Of a stretch of 64,000 nt of DNA, positions 28,074-37,141 are shown piece after piece. The first letter of the stretch is position 1. Each line of letters opens with the position of its first letter. This DNA is from an uncultured Bacteroidota bacterium. GTDB lineage: Bacteria; Bacteroidota; Bacteroidia; Chitinophagales; Chitinophagaceae. A program made the translations under genes and the position numbers. The stretch is taken from assembly GCA_903839875.1 (NCBI GenBank), contig CAIMDZ010000039.1:16275-80274 (forward strand), written 5' to 3'. A model generated the notes under the pieces. That model searched no databases. It saw nothing but the letters and a program-made list of their open reading frames with translations, and was not told the origin of the DNA.

Positions 28074-28589
28074 ATGAGAACAATAATTTTTTCAGTTTTT
28101 TTAATGATCAATGTGTCTGCATTTGCGCAAACTCCGGCCTATGATATTTCAAAAGATCCAAAGAATGGAGAAATAACGTTCAGAGGCCCGGTTACTTTTG
28201 AAGACCTGGAAAAGGAACCAACCTTTACCTGGCTTACGACAGGCAGGGATGAATATAAACCGGATGAAAATAAAGTAAAATTTATCCGCGAAAAAATAGC
28301 TGCCGGTAATTATACTTTTGTTGTTTTCCTTGGCACTTGGTGTAGCGATTCTCACGACCTCGTACCAAGATTTAGGAAAGTACTGGAGTTAATTAAATTC
28401 CCGCTTACTAAAGTAACCATGTATGGCACTGACCGGGAAAAAACAACAAAAAATGGCGAAGAAAAGCAATACCGGGTAACACTTGTGCCCACAATAATTT
28501 TATTTGAAAATGATAAAGAATCAGGACGTATAACAGAAACGGTACAAAAAAGTATAGAAGATGATATCGCGTCCTTTTTTCCTGACTAA
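28074..28589 (+). CDS. Secreted thioredoxin-like protein lacking the second cysteine
   Basis: The signal peptide (MRTIIFSVFLMINVSAFAQ) directs it to the envelope. The thioredoxin-like region includes TFVVFLGTWCSDSHDLVPRFRKVL and the cis-proline strand VTLVPTIILFE. The active-site position reads WCSDS, so only the first cysteine of CXXC is kept and oxidoreductase activity of the usual kind is unlikely. It could act as a monothiol reductase or a binding module. It follows the MerR gene at a 38-bp distance and may be co-transcribed with it. Confidence 0.78.
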   Translation: MRTIIFSVFLMINVSAFAQTPAYDISKDPKNGEITFRGPVTFEDLEKEPTFTWLTTGRDEYKPDENKVKFIREKIAAGNYTFVVFLGTWCSDSHDLVPRFRKVLELIKFPLTKVTMYGTDREKTTKNGEEKQYRVTLVPTIILFENDKESGRITETVQKSIEDDIASFFPD

Positions 28590-28722
28590 AAAATGGTCTG
28601 CGGGTTTTCAAAATTTTCAATATCTCCCCACGCAATATTTCGATAATAAGTTTTATTGTCTTTAACCATCTAAGAGGATTGAGGGGAGAATAATTACTTT
28701 TGTTGCAATTATTAATACGATT

Positions 28723-30195
28723 ATGGAATTACCAGCACATATATCCATTGAAACCCTAAAGAACCTTTCCGGCACTTTGGAATTATCTGCAGAAGCAATA
28801 AACCGGATATCCATCAACAGAGCCTACCTGGATAACATACTAAAATCGGGTAAAACATTTTATGGCATCAATACAGGTTTCGGGTCATTGTGCAATGTAC
28901 GGATCAGGGATCATGAGCTGGAGCAACTCCAGGAAAACCTTGTTTGCTCACATGCCTGTGGAATGGGCGATGAAGTGCCGGAGGAAATAGTCCGGTTAAT
29001 GCTCTTATTAAAAGTGCATGGTCTTAGCCAGGGGTATAGTGGCGTCAGGCCCGGGATCGTGCAGCGGCTTGCCGATTTTTATAACATGGGAATAACACCT
29101 GTGGTTTATGAATTAGGTTCTTTGGGCGCATCCGGTGACCTGGCGCCGCTCGCACATCTGAGTATGCCTCTTTTTGGTAAAGGTAGGGTAAATTATAAAG
29201 GAGCAAAAATAACTGCTGCTGAAGCGCTGAAGCAAACCGGACTGCAACCACTGGTGCTGGCTGCAAAGGAAGGGCTTGCGCTGCTGAATGGTACACAGTT
29301 TATGAGTTCATACATCTGCTGGTCGTTAATGGTTGCAAAAAAACTACTGGTATGGGCCGATATTATTGGGGCTATGTCGGCGGATGCTTTCCTGGCTAAA
29401 GATGAACCTTTTAAACCGCCTGTTCACAGGGTTCGTCCGCACAAAGGGCAGATAACCACTGCGGCTAATATGCTGAAGTTTCTGGCTGGCAGCGAACTGC
29501 AGCAAATGCAAAAGGAACAGGTACAGGATCCTTATTCATTCAGATGCATACCGCAGGTGCATGGTGCAACGAAGGATGTAACCGATACGGTGGCCAGCGT
29601 ACTGGAAACAGAGATAAATTCTGTTACCGATAACCCGATCGTGTTTCATGATGAGGATGCTATAATGAGTGGAGGAAATTTTCACGGGCAAACCCTGGCG
29701 CTGCATGCTGATTTCATGGCAATTGCAATCGCAGAGTTGGCAAATATTTCGGAGCGCAGGACTTACCTGCTCGTTAGCGGGCAACGAGGCCTTCCTCCGT
29801 TCCTGGCGCCAAATGCAGGATTGAACAGTGGTTTCATGATTGCGCAATATACAGCGGCTGCAATAGTAAGTCAGAATAAACAATTCTGTACGCCGGCATC
29901 TGTAGATAGTATTGTTAGCAGCAACGGTCAGGAGGACCATGTAAGCATGGGCGCGAATGCCGCTACCAAGTTGAGACATGTGGTTCAGAATGTGCAGCGT
30001 GTTTTAGGAATAGAATTGCTGACAGCTGCTCAGGCACTGGATCTGCGCCGCCCGCAGAAATCATCACCCGTTCTGGAAAAGGTATGGAGCGCCCTGAGAA
30101 GCGAAACCAACTTTATGGCAGAAGATGAAGTACTGCATTATAAGCTGATAGTGGCTGAAAGATTCCTGGATAGAGATCCTGAAGTTTTTTTGTAG
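28723..30195 (+). CDS. hutH: Histidine ammonia-lyase (aromatic amino acid lyase)
   Basis: HutH deaminates L-histidine to trans-urocanate using an MIO cofactor formed autocatalytically from Ala136-Ser137-Gly138 in LGASGDLAPLAHLSMPLFG. Other family hallmarks are YGINTGFGSL (Tyr47), NLVCSHACGMG, GTQFMSSY, QDPYSFRCIPQVHG, DNPIVFHDEDAIMSGGNFHGQ and FCTPASVDSI...QEDHVSMG. The length (490 aa) is slightly shorter than the usual 500-510. No hutU, hutI or hutG lies next to it, so either those are elsewhere or this lyase has a separate role. A tyrosine or phenylalanine ammonia-lyase specificity cannot be excluded, although the His in SHACG favours histidine. Confidence 0.88.
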   Translation: MELPAHISIETLKNLSGTLELSAEAINRISINRAYLDNILKSGKTFYGINTGFGSLCNVRIRDHELEQLQENLVCSHACGMGDEVPEEIVRLMLLLKVHGLSQGYSGVRPGIVQRLADFYNMGITPVVYELGSLGASGDLAPLAHLSMPLFGKGRVNYKGAKITAAEALKQTGLQPLVLAAKEGLALLNGTQFMSSYICWSLMVAKKLLVWADIIGAMSADAFLAKDEPFKPPVHRVRPHKGQITTAANMLKFLAGSELQQMQKEQVQDPYSFRCIPQVHGATKDVTDTVASVLETEINSVTDNPIVFHDEDAIMSGGNFHGQTLALHADFMAIAIAELANISERRTYLLVSGQRGLPPFLAPNAGLNSGFMIAQYTAAAIVSQNKQFCTPASVDSIVSSNGQEDHVSMGANAATKLRHVVQNVQRVLGIELLTAAQALDLRRPQKSSPVLEKVWSALRSETNFMAEDEVLHYKLIVAERFLDRDPEVFL

Positions 30196-30220
30196 GAGTA
30201 AGCGTATTTCATAATCGTAA

Positions 30221-30310
30221 AGAAGTCTGGAGGACTTCAAGGTGAATAGCTGCCGGTGAAACCGGCGGTACTAAAGAAAAGTGACACAACCCCAGCGGGG
30301 TTGAATGTGA
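30221..30310. repeat. Composite triple-hairpin intergenic repeat, copy 2
   Basis: GAAGTCTGGAGGACTTC, TGCCGGTGAAACCGGCGG and CACAACCCCAGCGGGGTTGA, in the same order as the copy at 8219-8311, followed by ATGTG. Confidence 0.8.
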
Positions 30311-30373
30311 TATAGGTAATACCAAAGCCGTCAAAGTAAAGACATGATAGAGTTTCGGAATGAGCGCAGGATC

Positions 30374-32245
30374 TTACTGTAGCATAAACCCCGGATTATT
30401 TGCCTTTGCAATTGAATCGTATTTTTTTGTTGAGTCCGCAATCTGCAAATGATTGTATGCAATAGCCAGGTATCCGTATGACGGACTTGAATTATCATCG
30501 AAGCGCAGGGCGTGTTTCAGCGGCATTATAGCAGAATCGTACTTACCCATTTTCAGGTAGCAAATACCAATGTTGCGGTAGCCTCGTGTATAAGCCGCGT
30601 CGGTTGCAATTGCTTTCCTGCAAAACTCAATGGACCGGTTGTAGTCGCCTTTCTTAAAATACACACCCGCCAGTTTGTTCAACGAAAAAGTATCTGCGGC
30701 ATTCATTTCTATTGCACGGGCATAATATGCCCCGGCAGAGTCGTACAGTCCGCTGGTAAAATAGGAGTTTCCCATTACTATGCACACTTCATGGAAATGC
30801 GGATAAAGAGCAAGCGATCTTTTCAGACATGCCAGGCCCTGTTCCCGTTTTTTATTGTTGGCGACGGAATCATCCCGATCGCCGAGACTTGCCAGGTTCA
30901 CTAATTCCGTACCATAGTAATATAAAAGCCTGCAGTTATCCGGCGCTTTTTTGAGATCGGTTTTATAAAGCGTATAGTTGTCATACCAATCACCATTGCG
31001 TTTATAAGCCATAAAGCAATAAGCAAAGGACACCGGTATCATTACCAGCAATAATGTGCGGTTTTTTAATACAGGCGCTCCGGCATAAGTTGGTTTTATG
31101 GTCAGTTTTTTAATAAGCAGCGCTAACATAAGGCAAAAGCCAACCGAAGGGAAGAACAGAAAACGCTCGGCAAACTCGGAATAAATGAGCAGGGGGATAT
31201 TGGAAAAAACGGCTATTGTGAAAAAGAAAAATAAGATACTGAATGCCAGCGGATCCTTATTTTTTTTCAGCAGCCTGTAAACAGCAGTAACACCTGAAAT
31301 AAGAAGTACCGCTAAAGAAAGCAATACATAAATATTCCCCATACCCACAGTAGAAATAGTGCTGTAGCCATAATCGCAGATGAGGGGCCAGGGCACAAAC
31401 AATAGTTTCAGATACATGCCTAAAACCATAACCGCAGTTGCAATACGGTCGGCGAATGTGGCGTGGAGAAGCGGGTTGGCAGTAAATTCAATTGTTGCTG
31501 TATGGTGTACTCCCAGCACCCCCGCACGCATAAGCAGGAACACAACTGTGACAGCAATGGCTGCAACTGAAATAGCAATGCTGCGTTTTTTATTTTCGTT
31601 AATATAGAAAAAGAAGATCAGCGGTATCACAACCAAAAACGCAATAACGGTCTCTTTGGAAAGAAAGGACAAAAGAAGTAACAGTCCGCCGGTTGCCAGT
31701 TGCCGCAACCTGCCGCTCCTGGCATATCCGGCAAAAGCCTTTAATGCAAGGAAGCCAAACAGAAAGCAAAGTAATTCATCCCTGCTCTTGATATTTGCTA
31801 CAACCTCTGTGTGCACAGGGTGCAGCGCAAACAACAATGCTGTGATAAATGAGACAACGGTATTGCTGAATAGCAGGTTGAGGAAAAGAAAAAGAGCAAC
31901 GACGCAGCCGCAAAAAAGAAGGATATTTGAAAAATGATTTTCGGCAGGATAAGCCCCCCAGATCCCGTACTCTATTGCCGATAAAATTAATGGAACCGGC
32001 CGGTAGCTTTCGGCGTCATTAGACTGGGCAAAGCCTTTCATACGTGGAGTAACCAGTAGTTCCGGTATGCCTGAAAAACCTTTTGTGACGATTGTATTTT
32101 CAGTAATTACAGTGGCGTCATCCAGCACATAGCCGTTCGATAGAGTGTTGGCATAAAGCAGAATAGCTAAACAACCTAAAATAACAGCAAGCTTTGTTTT
32201 CAAAGTGAAACCGGAAGTTATTTTTTGGATGAACAGATTTGCCAT
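30374..32245 (-). CDS. Membrane protein with TPR domain (TMTC-like/DUF1736 type)
   Basis: A 623-aa protein with about 11 membrane segments in the first 420 residues (VILGCLAILLYANTL near the start, VVSFITALLFALHPVHTEVV, LLLLLSFLSKETVIAFLVVIPLIFFF). It carries the marker SNGYVLDDATVI of GT-C-type membrane proteins and the ALHPVHTEVVANIKSRDELL block typical of TMTC/DUF1736 proteins. The C-terminal 200 residues are tetratricopeptide repeats (YYARAIEMNAADTFSLNKLAGVYFKKGDYNRSIEFCRKAI). In eukaryotes such proteins are O-mannosyltransferases. In bacteria the acceptor is unknown. A divergently oriented cytosolic glycosyltransferase follows. Confidence 0.78.
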   Translation of the reverse strand: MANLFIQKITSGFTLKTKLAVILGCLAILLYANTLSNGYVLDDATVITENTIVTKGFSGIPELLVTPRMKGFAQSNDAESYRPVPLILSAIEYGIWGAYPAENHFSNILLFCGCVVALFLFLNLLFSNTVVSFITALLFALHPVHTEVVANIKSRDELLCFLFGFLALKAFAGYARSGRLRQLATGGLLLLLSFLSKETVIAFLVVIPLIFFFYINENKKRSIAISVAAIAVTVVFLLMRAGVLGVHHTATIEFTANPLLHATFADRIATAVMVLGMYLKLLFVPWPLICDYGYSTISTVGMGNIYVLLSLAVLLISGVTAVYRLLKKNKDPLAFSILFFFFTIAVFSNIPLLIYSEFAERFLFFPSVGFCLMLALLIKKLTIKPTYAGAPVLKNRTLLLVMIPVSFAYCFMAYKRNGDWYDNYTLYKTDLKKAPDNCRLLYYYGTELVNLASLGDRDDSVANNKKREQGLACLKRSLALYPHFHEVCIVMGNSYFTSGLYDSAGAYYARAIEMNAADTFSLNKLAGVYFKKGDYNRSIEFCRKAIATDAAYTRGYRNIGICYLKMGKYDSAIMPLKHALRFDDNSSPSYGYLAIAYNHLQIADSTKKYDSIAKANNPGFMLQ

Positions 32246-32345
32246 ACATTTTTGAACAGATTTTGAAATTAAGATAAATTTTTCACTTGCTTATGACTGG
32301 CATTTACAAAACAATGGTTTAGTTTAATACTTTTGAGAAAATATA

Positions 32346-33254
32346 ATGACTACCCAAAATAACTATATTGTTTTTCAGTGCTATGGAAATGAGCGTGTGT
32401 TTCATGAATGTGCCTTTGCTCTTTTATCCCTGTCGCGTCTTTATCCTGAAGGATTTCCTCCAAATCTCCAAATCTGCATATATACAGATAAACCAGGCTG
32501 GTTCCGGAATTTCAGCGACTGCCCTTTGCCGCTCAATTACCGCGAGCTAGATTTGGAAACCATAAAGCAATGGCGCGGAAATATAGATTTTGTGCACCGG
32601 GTGAAAATCGAGATACTGAAGGATTTTACCAACGACCGAACGGGCAACATACTCTATACGGATACGGATGTGGTATTTACCAGGCCGCTTGACAAACTGT
32701 TCGCGGGCATTGCTAAAGGCAACCGGTACATGCATGTGATGGAAGGTAATATAAACGAATGGGGCAATCCTATTTTCAGAAAACTGCATAAATACCTGAA
32801 ATCGAAAAAATACCTGAGCGTAAACGATATGCCCTTGTTCAATATGATCATGTGGAATGCCGGGGTGCTCGGTTTCAATACCATGCACATACGGTTGCTG
32901 AACGACGTGCTGAAATTTACAGACGATCACTATCCGGAGTTCCCCAAGCATATTATAGAGCAGTTTGCATTTTCTGTTTACTTCTTAAAGCCTGGTAACA
33001 TAAAGGCCGCTATACCCTGGATACTCCATTACTGGAACCTGAAGGAAGCCGGTGAAATACTGTCGTCTTTTTTCACTTATTTCGGCGGACGCCCCTGGGC
33101 AGAGTTAATGAACTACAGCCAGCTGATACAAATACCCGTGTTGATGCAGCAAAAAATAAATTTTTACCAGTGCAGAAATATTGTTGATAAGATCCGGAAG
33201 AAACAATGGCTGCCTGAAATTCCGGATTGGGCGGAAATGCTTAAGCAGTTATGA
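32346..33254 (+). CDS. GT-A-fold glycosyltransferase-like protein
   Basis: A soluble 302-aa protein with no signal peptide. It begins NYIVFQCYGNERVFHECAFALLSLSRLYP, a nucleotide-binding beta-alpha start, and has a DXD-type motif in NILYTDTDVVFTRPLDKLF (around 100-118), which binds metal and the sugar-nucleotide diphosphate in GT-A transferases. The rest (MWNAGVLGFNT and HIIEQFAFSVYF) resembles GT-A nucleotide-sugar transferases of the GT8/GT32-like class. The acceptor cannot be told. It is read divergently from the neighbouring TMTC-like gene, with 100 bp between them. Confidence 0.72.
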   Translation: MTTQNNYIVFQCYGNERVFHECAFALLSLSRLYPEGFPPNLQICIYTDKPGWFRNFSDCPLPLNYRELDLETIKQWRGNIDFVHRVKIEILKDFTNDRTGNILYTDTDVVFTRPLDKLFAGIAKGNRYMHVMEGNINEWGNPIFRKLHKYLKSKKYLSVNDMPLFNMIMWNAGVLGFNTMHIRLLNDVLKFTDDHYPEFPKHIIEQFAFSVYFLKPGNIKAAIPWILHYWNLKEAGEILSSFFTYFGGRPWAELMNYSQLIQIPVLMQQKINFYQCRNIVDKIRKKQWLPEIPDWAEMLKQL

Positions 33255-33344
33255 TGTCCTTCACCATTTGATCCCTGCAAAAATATCATGGCCAATTTCA
33301 TAACACCTCTCATCGCACCGGAGAGAGGCCTCCCACTCGCACCT

Positions 33345-33387
33345 ACGTAACATCTCCCTCTCCCAGGGAGAGGGCCGGGGAGAGGTC
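33345..33387. repeat. Dispersed GC-rich palindromic repeat, intergenic copy
   Basis: Second copy of the 43-bp repeat found inside icmF (5862-5904). It ends exactly one base before the stop codon of the patatin gene and contains the CCCTCTCC...GGAGAGGG hairpin with loop CAG. Confidence 0.85.
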
Positions 33388-35613
33388 TCACCTAAGCATT
33401 TTTATAAGAGTATTTACTGCTGCAAGATTTTCAGGATAGTATATTGACTGGTACAGGTCTTCTTTTTCTTTTTGAGTAATATGAAAGTTAAGCGCGGCTG
33501 TTTTTTTCGATTCTTTCGGAACATATTGCAGCGTAACAAACTTTAATTTACCATTCATGCAATAGGGCGCAATATCCTTTGTGTATTCATGATTGTAGGA
33601 TTGCATGGCCTCCCATTTATTTTGAATTACGAAAACAGGATCTATTGCCATATTGGTTAATGATGACTGGGTGGAGTTGGAGCTGACATCATATTCACGG
33701 GTATCCCTTATCTGAAGGAAAATTGTTTGCCTCGTATTTTTCTGCAGCCAATCGCGCATGACGAATAAGTAACGGGCAGAAATATCGGTGCCGAAATTAT
33801 CGCTCAGGCCTGCATCCATAATATTCATATCAGGCCTGCTTGGTAGTTTTACAACAGGAAGCACAAACGGAAATGTTGCGTTCATCCGGAGAGCGGTAGT
33901 CAGGCGTAGATTGTATGGATTTTGCTGATCAAAAAATGCGGCGAAATCTACTGCGTCTATAGGTGGGGTTGGTTCGCTGAGCGAGTATTCGGGTTGGGTG
34001 AGATAACCCACAGGCTGGTTAGAGATAATAAGCTTTCTTCCATCATTAACGATAGTACCATTTATGAGCATGAGTGGAATTTCTCCCTTTGCTTCCCGTT
34101 CTTTAAAGTAGCCGATATTTTTATCAAGCAGACCGTCGGTATTTCGTATTAACTCCTGCTCCATAGCATATCCACGGTCGCGGGTATAAGAATAACCGGC
34201 CACCGTTATTCTGTTGAAAGGCGAAACAAGGTCTACGCTGGCAAGTGAGAAGATAATAGAGTTGAGCAGGTCCTTACCAATATTTTCCTGGTATTTCCGT
34301 TCATAAGGGTTAACAATTAAGCCCTGCAGGAAGGCATCGTGAATACTGCGCCAGTAGGCCGCGCCGATCATGCCACCCGAAGCCCCGGTCAATAAAACCG
34401 TACTTTTGAAAAGACGGCCCTTAGTAGCGCTATCTATATATTGCAGGGCGCGAAAAGTCCAATAGGCAGAACGTGAGCCACCGCCGCTTACAGAGATGAT
34501 TACCAGCGGGGGTAAAGAGGTATCGCCGAGGTTTTTATTTTTCCAAAGCTGAAGCCTTGCTTCTTCAAATTTTTTATGTTCCGCAAAACGCTTTGTTGTA
34601 AAAATATCATGCAAATGGATGTAATCATAAATTGGTTTCGTCCGTTCAGCGGTATGGTAATTAAGCCCGTAAGCAATGCTCCTGAGATCGAATAGTTTGT
34701 ATTTTACCATCAGCGATAACAGGATAAAGAATATTACCCATCCGAGGGCTTCCCAGCTTTTCAAAAAATATTTAAATGCCCCCACTACCCCCATTATAAT
34801 AGAGAAGAATAAAAGGAAACCGGCGCCTGCGGGCACTCTTAACAAAGGCTTTTCCATAAATGCACCCATGATTAAAAGCAACATGTAGGATATGAGTGCA
34901 GCGAATATTACATTTCTATGGTGCCGTCTAAGCACTGTATTCATAACCCGTGGATGGTAAGGCTCCAGGTCGGCGCTTTTTTCAACCCGTAGTTTACCGG
35001 ATATATAGGACCTGGCAGGAATTATATCAATTTCGTAATCCAGGGAGTCGTAAGGAATAATACCCCTGATACGCGATGGGTTGGTGATCTTTGATAAAAT
35101 AGTTTTAAAAAAATCGCGGCTCACCCTGAAAAAATAAATGAACGAAATAAGTATGATCACCAGCATGCCAAGGTAAAAACCGATTTGCTGCACCAGTATA
35201 TCCTCAAGGCTGGAGTGCTCATCGTGCCACTGAAAATGGATGGTGACCATAGAATAAAAAATAAGAAATGCTATAGGGATGATGGAATTGTTGTAAGAAT
35301 AAACAACAAAAGCATGTCTCGTGGCTCCCATATAGGGTATGCGTTTGCTGTGAATAATAAAGGTAGTGATGTGCCATGTCATGGTGAAAACGCACATGGC
35401 GCAGCCCAGCAGGAACATACTCATAAAACTGATATTGCCCAGATATTCAGGCGCCAGGAAAAGCGACGACGCCCCGAAGTGTGATGCGAAATTCCCCGTG
35501 ATGGTAAGCAATAAAATAAACCAGAACAGCAGCAGCAACTGGTACTTACGGAAATGAAGTAACAATAACTGTACCGGTAAGAAGAAGTAAATGCCGCTCA
35601 GCACCCGTTTCAT
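33388..35613 (-). CDS. Membrane-anchored patatin-like phospholipase
   Basis: A 741-aa protein. Residues 1-310 carry about eight hydrophobic segments (FRKYQLLLLFWFILLLTITG, ISFMSMFLLGCAMCVFTMTW, IGFYLGMLVIILISFIYFF, NVIFAALISYMLLLIMGAF). The C-terminal half is a patatin domain with oxyanion motif VSGGGSRSAYW (near 380), nucleophile motif TGASGGMIGAAYW (GxSxG) and catalytic Asp in IMDAGLSDNFG (D-G/A-x type). Patatins hydrolyse acyl ester bonds of phospholipids by a Ser-Asp dyad. The membrane fusion suggests a lipase tethered to the inner membrane. A stop codon directly abuts the repeat at 33345-33387. Confidence 0.85.
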   Translation of the reverse strand: MKRVLSGIYFFLPVQLLLLHFRKYQLLLLFWFILLLTITGNFASHFGASSLFLAPEYLGNISFMSMFLLGCAMCVFTMTWHITTFIIHSKRIPYMGATRHAFVVYSYNNSIIPIAFLIFYSMVTIHFQWHDEHSSLEDILVQQIGFYLGMLVIILISFIYFFRVSRDFFKTILSKITNPSRIRGIIPYDSLDYEIDIIPARSYISGKLRVEKSADLEPYHPRVMNTVLRRHHRNVIFAALISYMLLLIMGAFMEKPLLRVPAGAGFLLFFSIIMGVVGAFKYFLKSWEALGWVIFFILLSLMVKYKLFDLRSIAYGLNYHTAERTKPIYDYIHLHDIFTTKRFAEHKKFEEARLQLWKNKNLGDTSLPPLVIISVSGGGSRSAYWTFRALQYIDSATKGRLFKSTVLLTGASGGMIGAAYWRSIHDAFLQGLIVNPYERKYQENIGKDLLNSIIFSLASVDLVSPFNRITVAGYSYTRDRGYAMEQELIRNTDGLLDKNIGYFKEREAKGEIPLMLINGTIVNDGRKLIISNQPVGYLTQPEYSLSEPTPPIDAVDFAAFFDQQNPYNLRLTTALRMNATFPFVLPVVKLPSRPDMNIMDAGLSDNFGTDISARYLFVMRDWLQKNTRQTIFLQIRDTREYDVSSNSTQSSLTNMAIDPVFVIQNKWEAMQSYNHEYTKDIAPYCMNGKLKFVTLQYVPKESKKTAALNFHITQKEKEDLYQSIYYPENLAAVNTLIKMLR

Positions 35614-35749
35614 TTGTCCAAATCTGTTTAAATGTCAAACTACATAAAATTTTTTGAATTCAGGAATAGGGATATGCTATAAAGGGAAAATTAGTGGGTG
35701 AAGCTATGAAAAATGGTGTACTTAGCTACAGTGCTACTATTAAGCATCT

Positions 35750-35960
35750 GTTGCCACGCTCGCTTGTACGTTCAGGGCTTCTGTCATCGTGAGCACAGTC
35801 GAACGGCTGCCCTGAGGAATCGAAGGGTCACTCCCTTCAAGGTTCAGGGTCCTATTGGGCAACCCCTTATTGCGCCAGCAAATCCTACATAACACGCAGC
35901 ATAGCCAACTCCCAACTCGTTCCCTTTTTTCAAGGGAAGGTGCCGAAGGCGGAAGGGTCA
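35750..35960. repeat. Dispersed intergenic repeat, copy 2 (with inserted segment)
   Basis: Shares the ordered blocks TTGCCACGCTCGCTTGTACG, CCCCTTATTGCGCCAGCAAA and ACACGCAGC with 9052-9182. A further 80-bp segment (CTTCTGTCATCGTGAGCACA...) is inserted between the first two blocks. It ends in an AAGGTGCCGAAGGCGGAAGG block before the DUF559 gene. Confidence 0.7.
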
Positions 35961-36021
35961 AAGAGGGGTGGCCTTTAGGAAGAGGTGATTTTTTTATTAA
36001 ATTCGAGAAAAAATACGTCCC

Positions 36022-36393
36022 ATGGAACCTAAAAAAATCCATTCGCTCCCTACACTCAAAGAAAAACGCACCACCCTCCGAAAAACCCTTACCCCTGCTG
36101 AAGCCCGCCTATGGAGTGAATTGAAAAACAGCCAACACCAAAACCGCAAATTTATCAGGCAGCACAGTATAGAAAAATATATTGTTGACTTCTATTGCCC
36201 CGGTGAAAAATTGATAGTTGAACTCGATGGCCAGGTCCATTTTAATGATGAAGCCTTCGAGTACGATACTCGGAGAACCAAACGGCTAAATGAACTTGGT
36301 TTTAAGGTAATCAGGTTTGAAAATAAGTTCGTCTTTCAGCAACTCGAATGGGTGCTATCCGAAATTGCCTCCCATTTTAAAAATGAAACGTAA
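36022..36393 (+). CDS. DUF559 (endonuclease-like) domain protein
   Basis: A 123-aa member of the DUF559 family, a very-short-patch-repair-like/PDDEXK fold. It is recognised by LRKTLTPAEARLWSELKN, the core FIRQHSIEKYIVDFYCPGEKLIVELDGQVH (D and E-L-D as metal ligands) and the KRLNELGFKVIRFEN strand. The full domain is present. It is flanked on the left by a dispersed repeat and on the right by an inverted hairpin block (36392-36437), an arrangement that suggests a repeat-associated mobile or selfish cassette. The biological role of stand-alone DUF559 proteins is not established. Confidence 0.85.
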   Translation: MEPKKIHSLPTLKEKRTTLRKTLTPAEARLWSELKNSQHQNRKFIRQHSIEKYIVDFYCPGEKLIVELDGQVHFNDEAFEYDTRRTKRLNELGFKVIRFENKFVFQQLEWVLSEIASHFKNET

Positions 36394-36437
36394 CCACCTC
36401 CCCCTTCGGGTACTCCTCCTTGAAAAAAGGAGGAGAG
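36392..36437. repeat. Inverted repeat block downstream of DUF559 gene
   Basis: ACCACCTCCCCCTTCGGGTA followed by CTCCTCCTTGAAAAAAGGAGGAG. The first part is the reverse complement of the end of the repeat at 9052-9182; the second part is a 7-bp stem hairpin. Confidence 0.75.
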
Positions 36438-36680
36438 TTTTACTTATTATCCCACAAAACTATTTCCCGAAGGGAAAAAAACTCCCCTCTTGCCAAAGAT
36501 GGGACAGATTTATGAGGCGACTGCCGAATAAATCAGGGGTGATAAATGCTCACGCAGGTAAAAGAAGATCGGCCGGAACAAGGTCCCGCTCCTTCTGCTG
36601 GAGGCCGCGGTGATTTCAGGTGACATCTTCTCTCACTTCCACATTTATTTCCCTACCTTCACTTACTCTATGATATAATA

Positions 36681-37121
36681 GTGGAAGCAATCCGGAAATA
36701 CATACAAAAATTTGCAAAACTTCATGTGAGCCGGTCAAACGGAATTGCTCCGCACAAACCAATTCTGTTGCTTTCCATCATTCGCTTAATTGACCAAAAC
36801 GAGATCAGGGAAAATAAAATTTACATCACCCCACAATTGGTTGCATGTTTCAAAGAGGTATGGCATTCTTTGGTTACAACTGAAAGATTCACCGCTAATT
36901 TCTCACTTCCGTTTTTCCACCTCAAAACCGGTAAATTCTGGCACCTGCAAACATATCCCGGAGCCGAAATATTTGTAACGTCCTCTGGCTCCATCAGGAG
37001 CTTCGCAGCATTAAAGAATGCGGTTGCCTATGCCTGTTTCGATGCTGATTTATTTGATCTCCTGTGCAACAATATGAATCGCGCCTTTCTTCAAAAAGTT
37101 CTAGTGAGGATGCAAGGGTGA
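36681..37121 (+). pseudogene. N-terminal fragment of an HNH restriction-type endonuclease
   Basis: The 146-aa product starts from GTG with YIQKFAKLHVSRSNGIAPHKPILLLSIIRLI and continues to FSLPFFHLKTGKFWHL. These are the N-terminal blocks of Bacteroidota HNH endonucleases of about 300 aa that carry an N-terminal recognition domain and a C-terminal HNH. The HNH half is absent: the ORF ends at LVRMQG with no H-N-H motif. It is probably a truncated pseudogene, part of a decayed defence-like cluster with the neighbouring DUF559, PLD-like and DUF1016 genes. Confidence 0.62.
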
Positions 37122-37141
37122 AATTATTAAAACTTTATCCG

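Noticed and set aside
36317-36613. 98-aa ORF after the DUF559 gene
   Set aside because: It starts inside DUF559 in another frame and then reads through repeat blocks.
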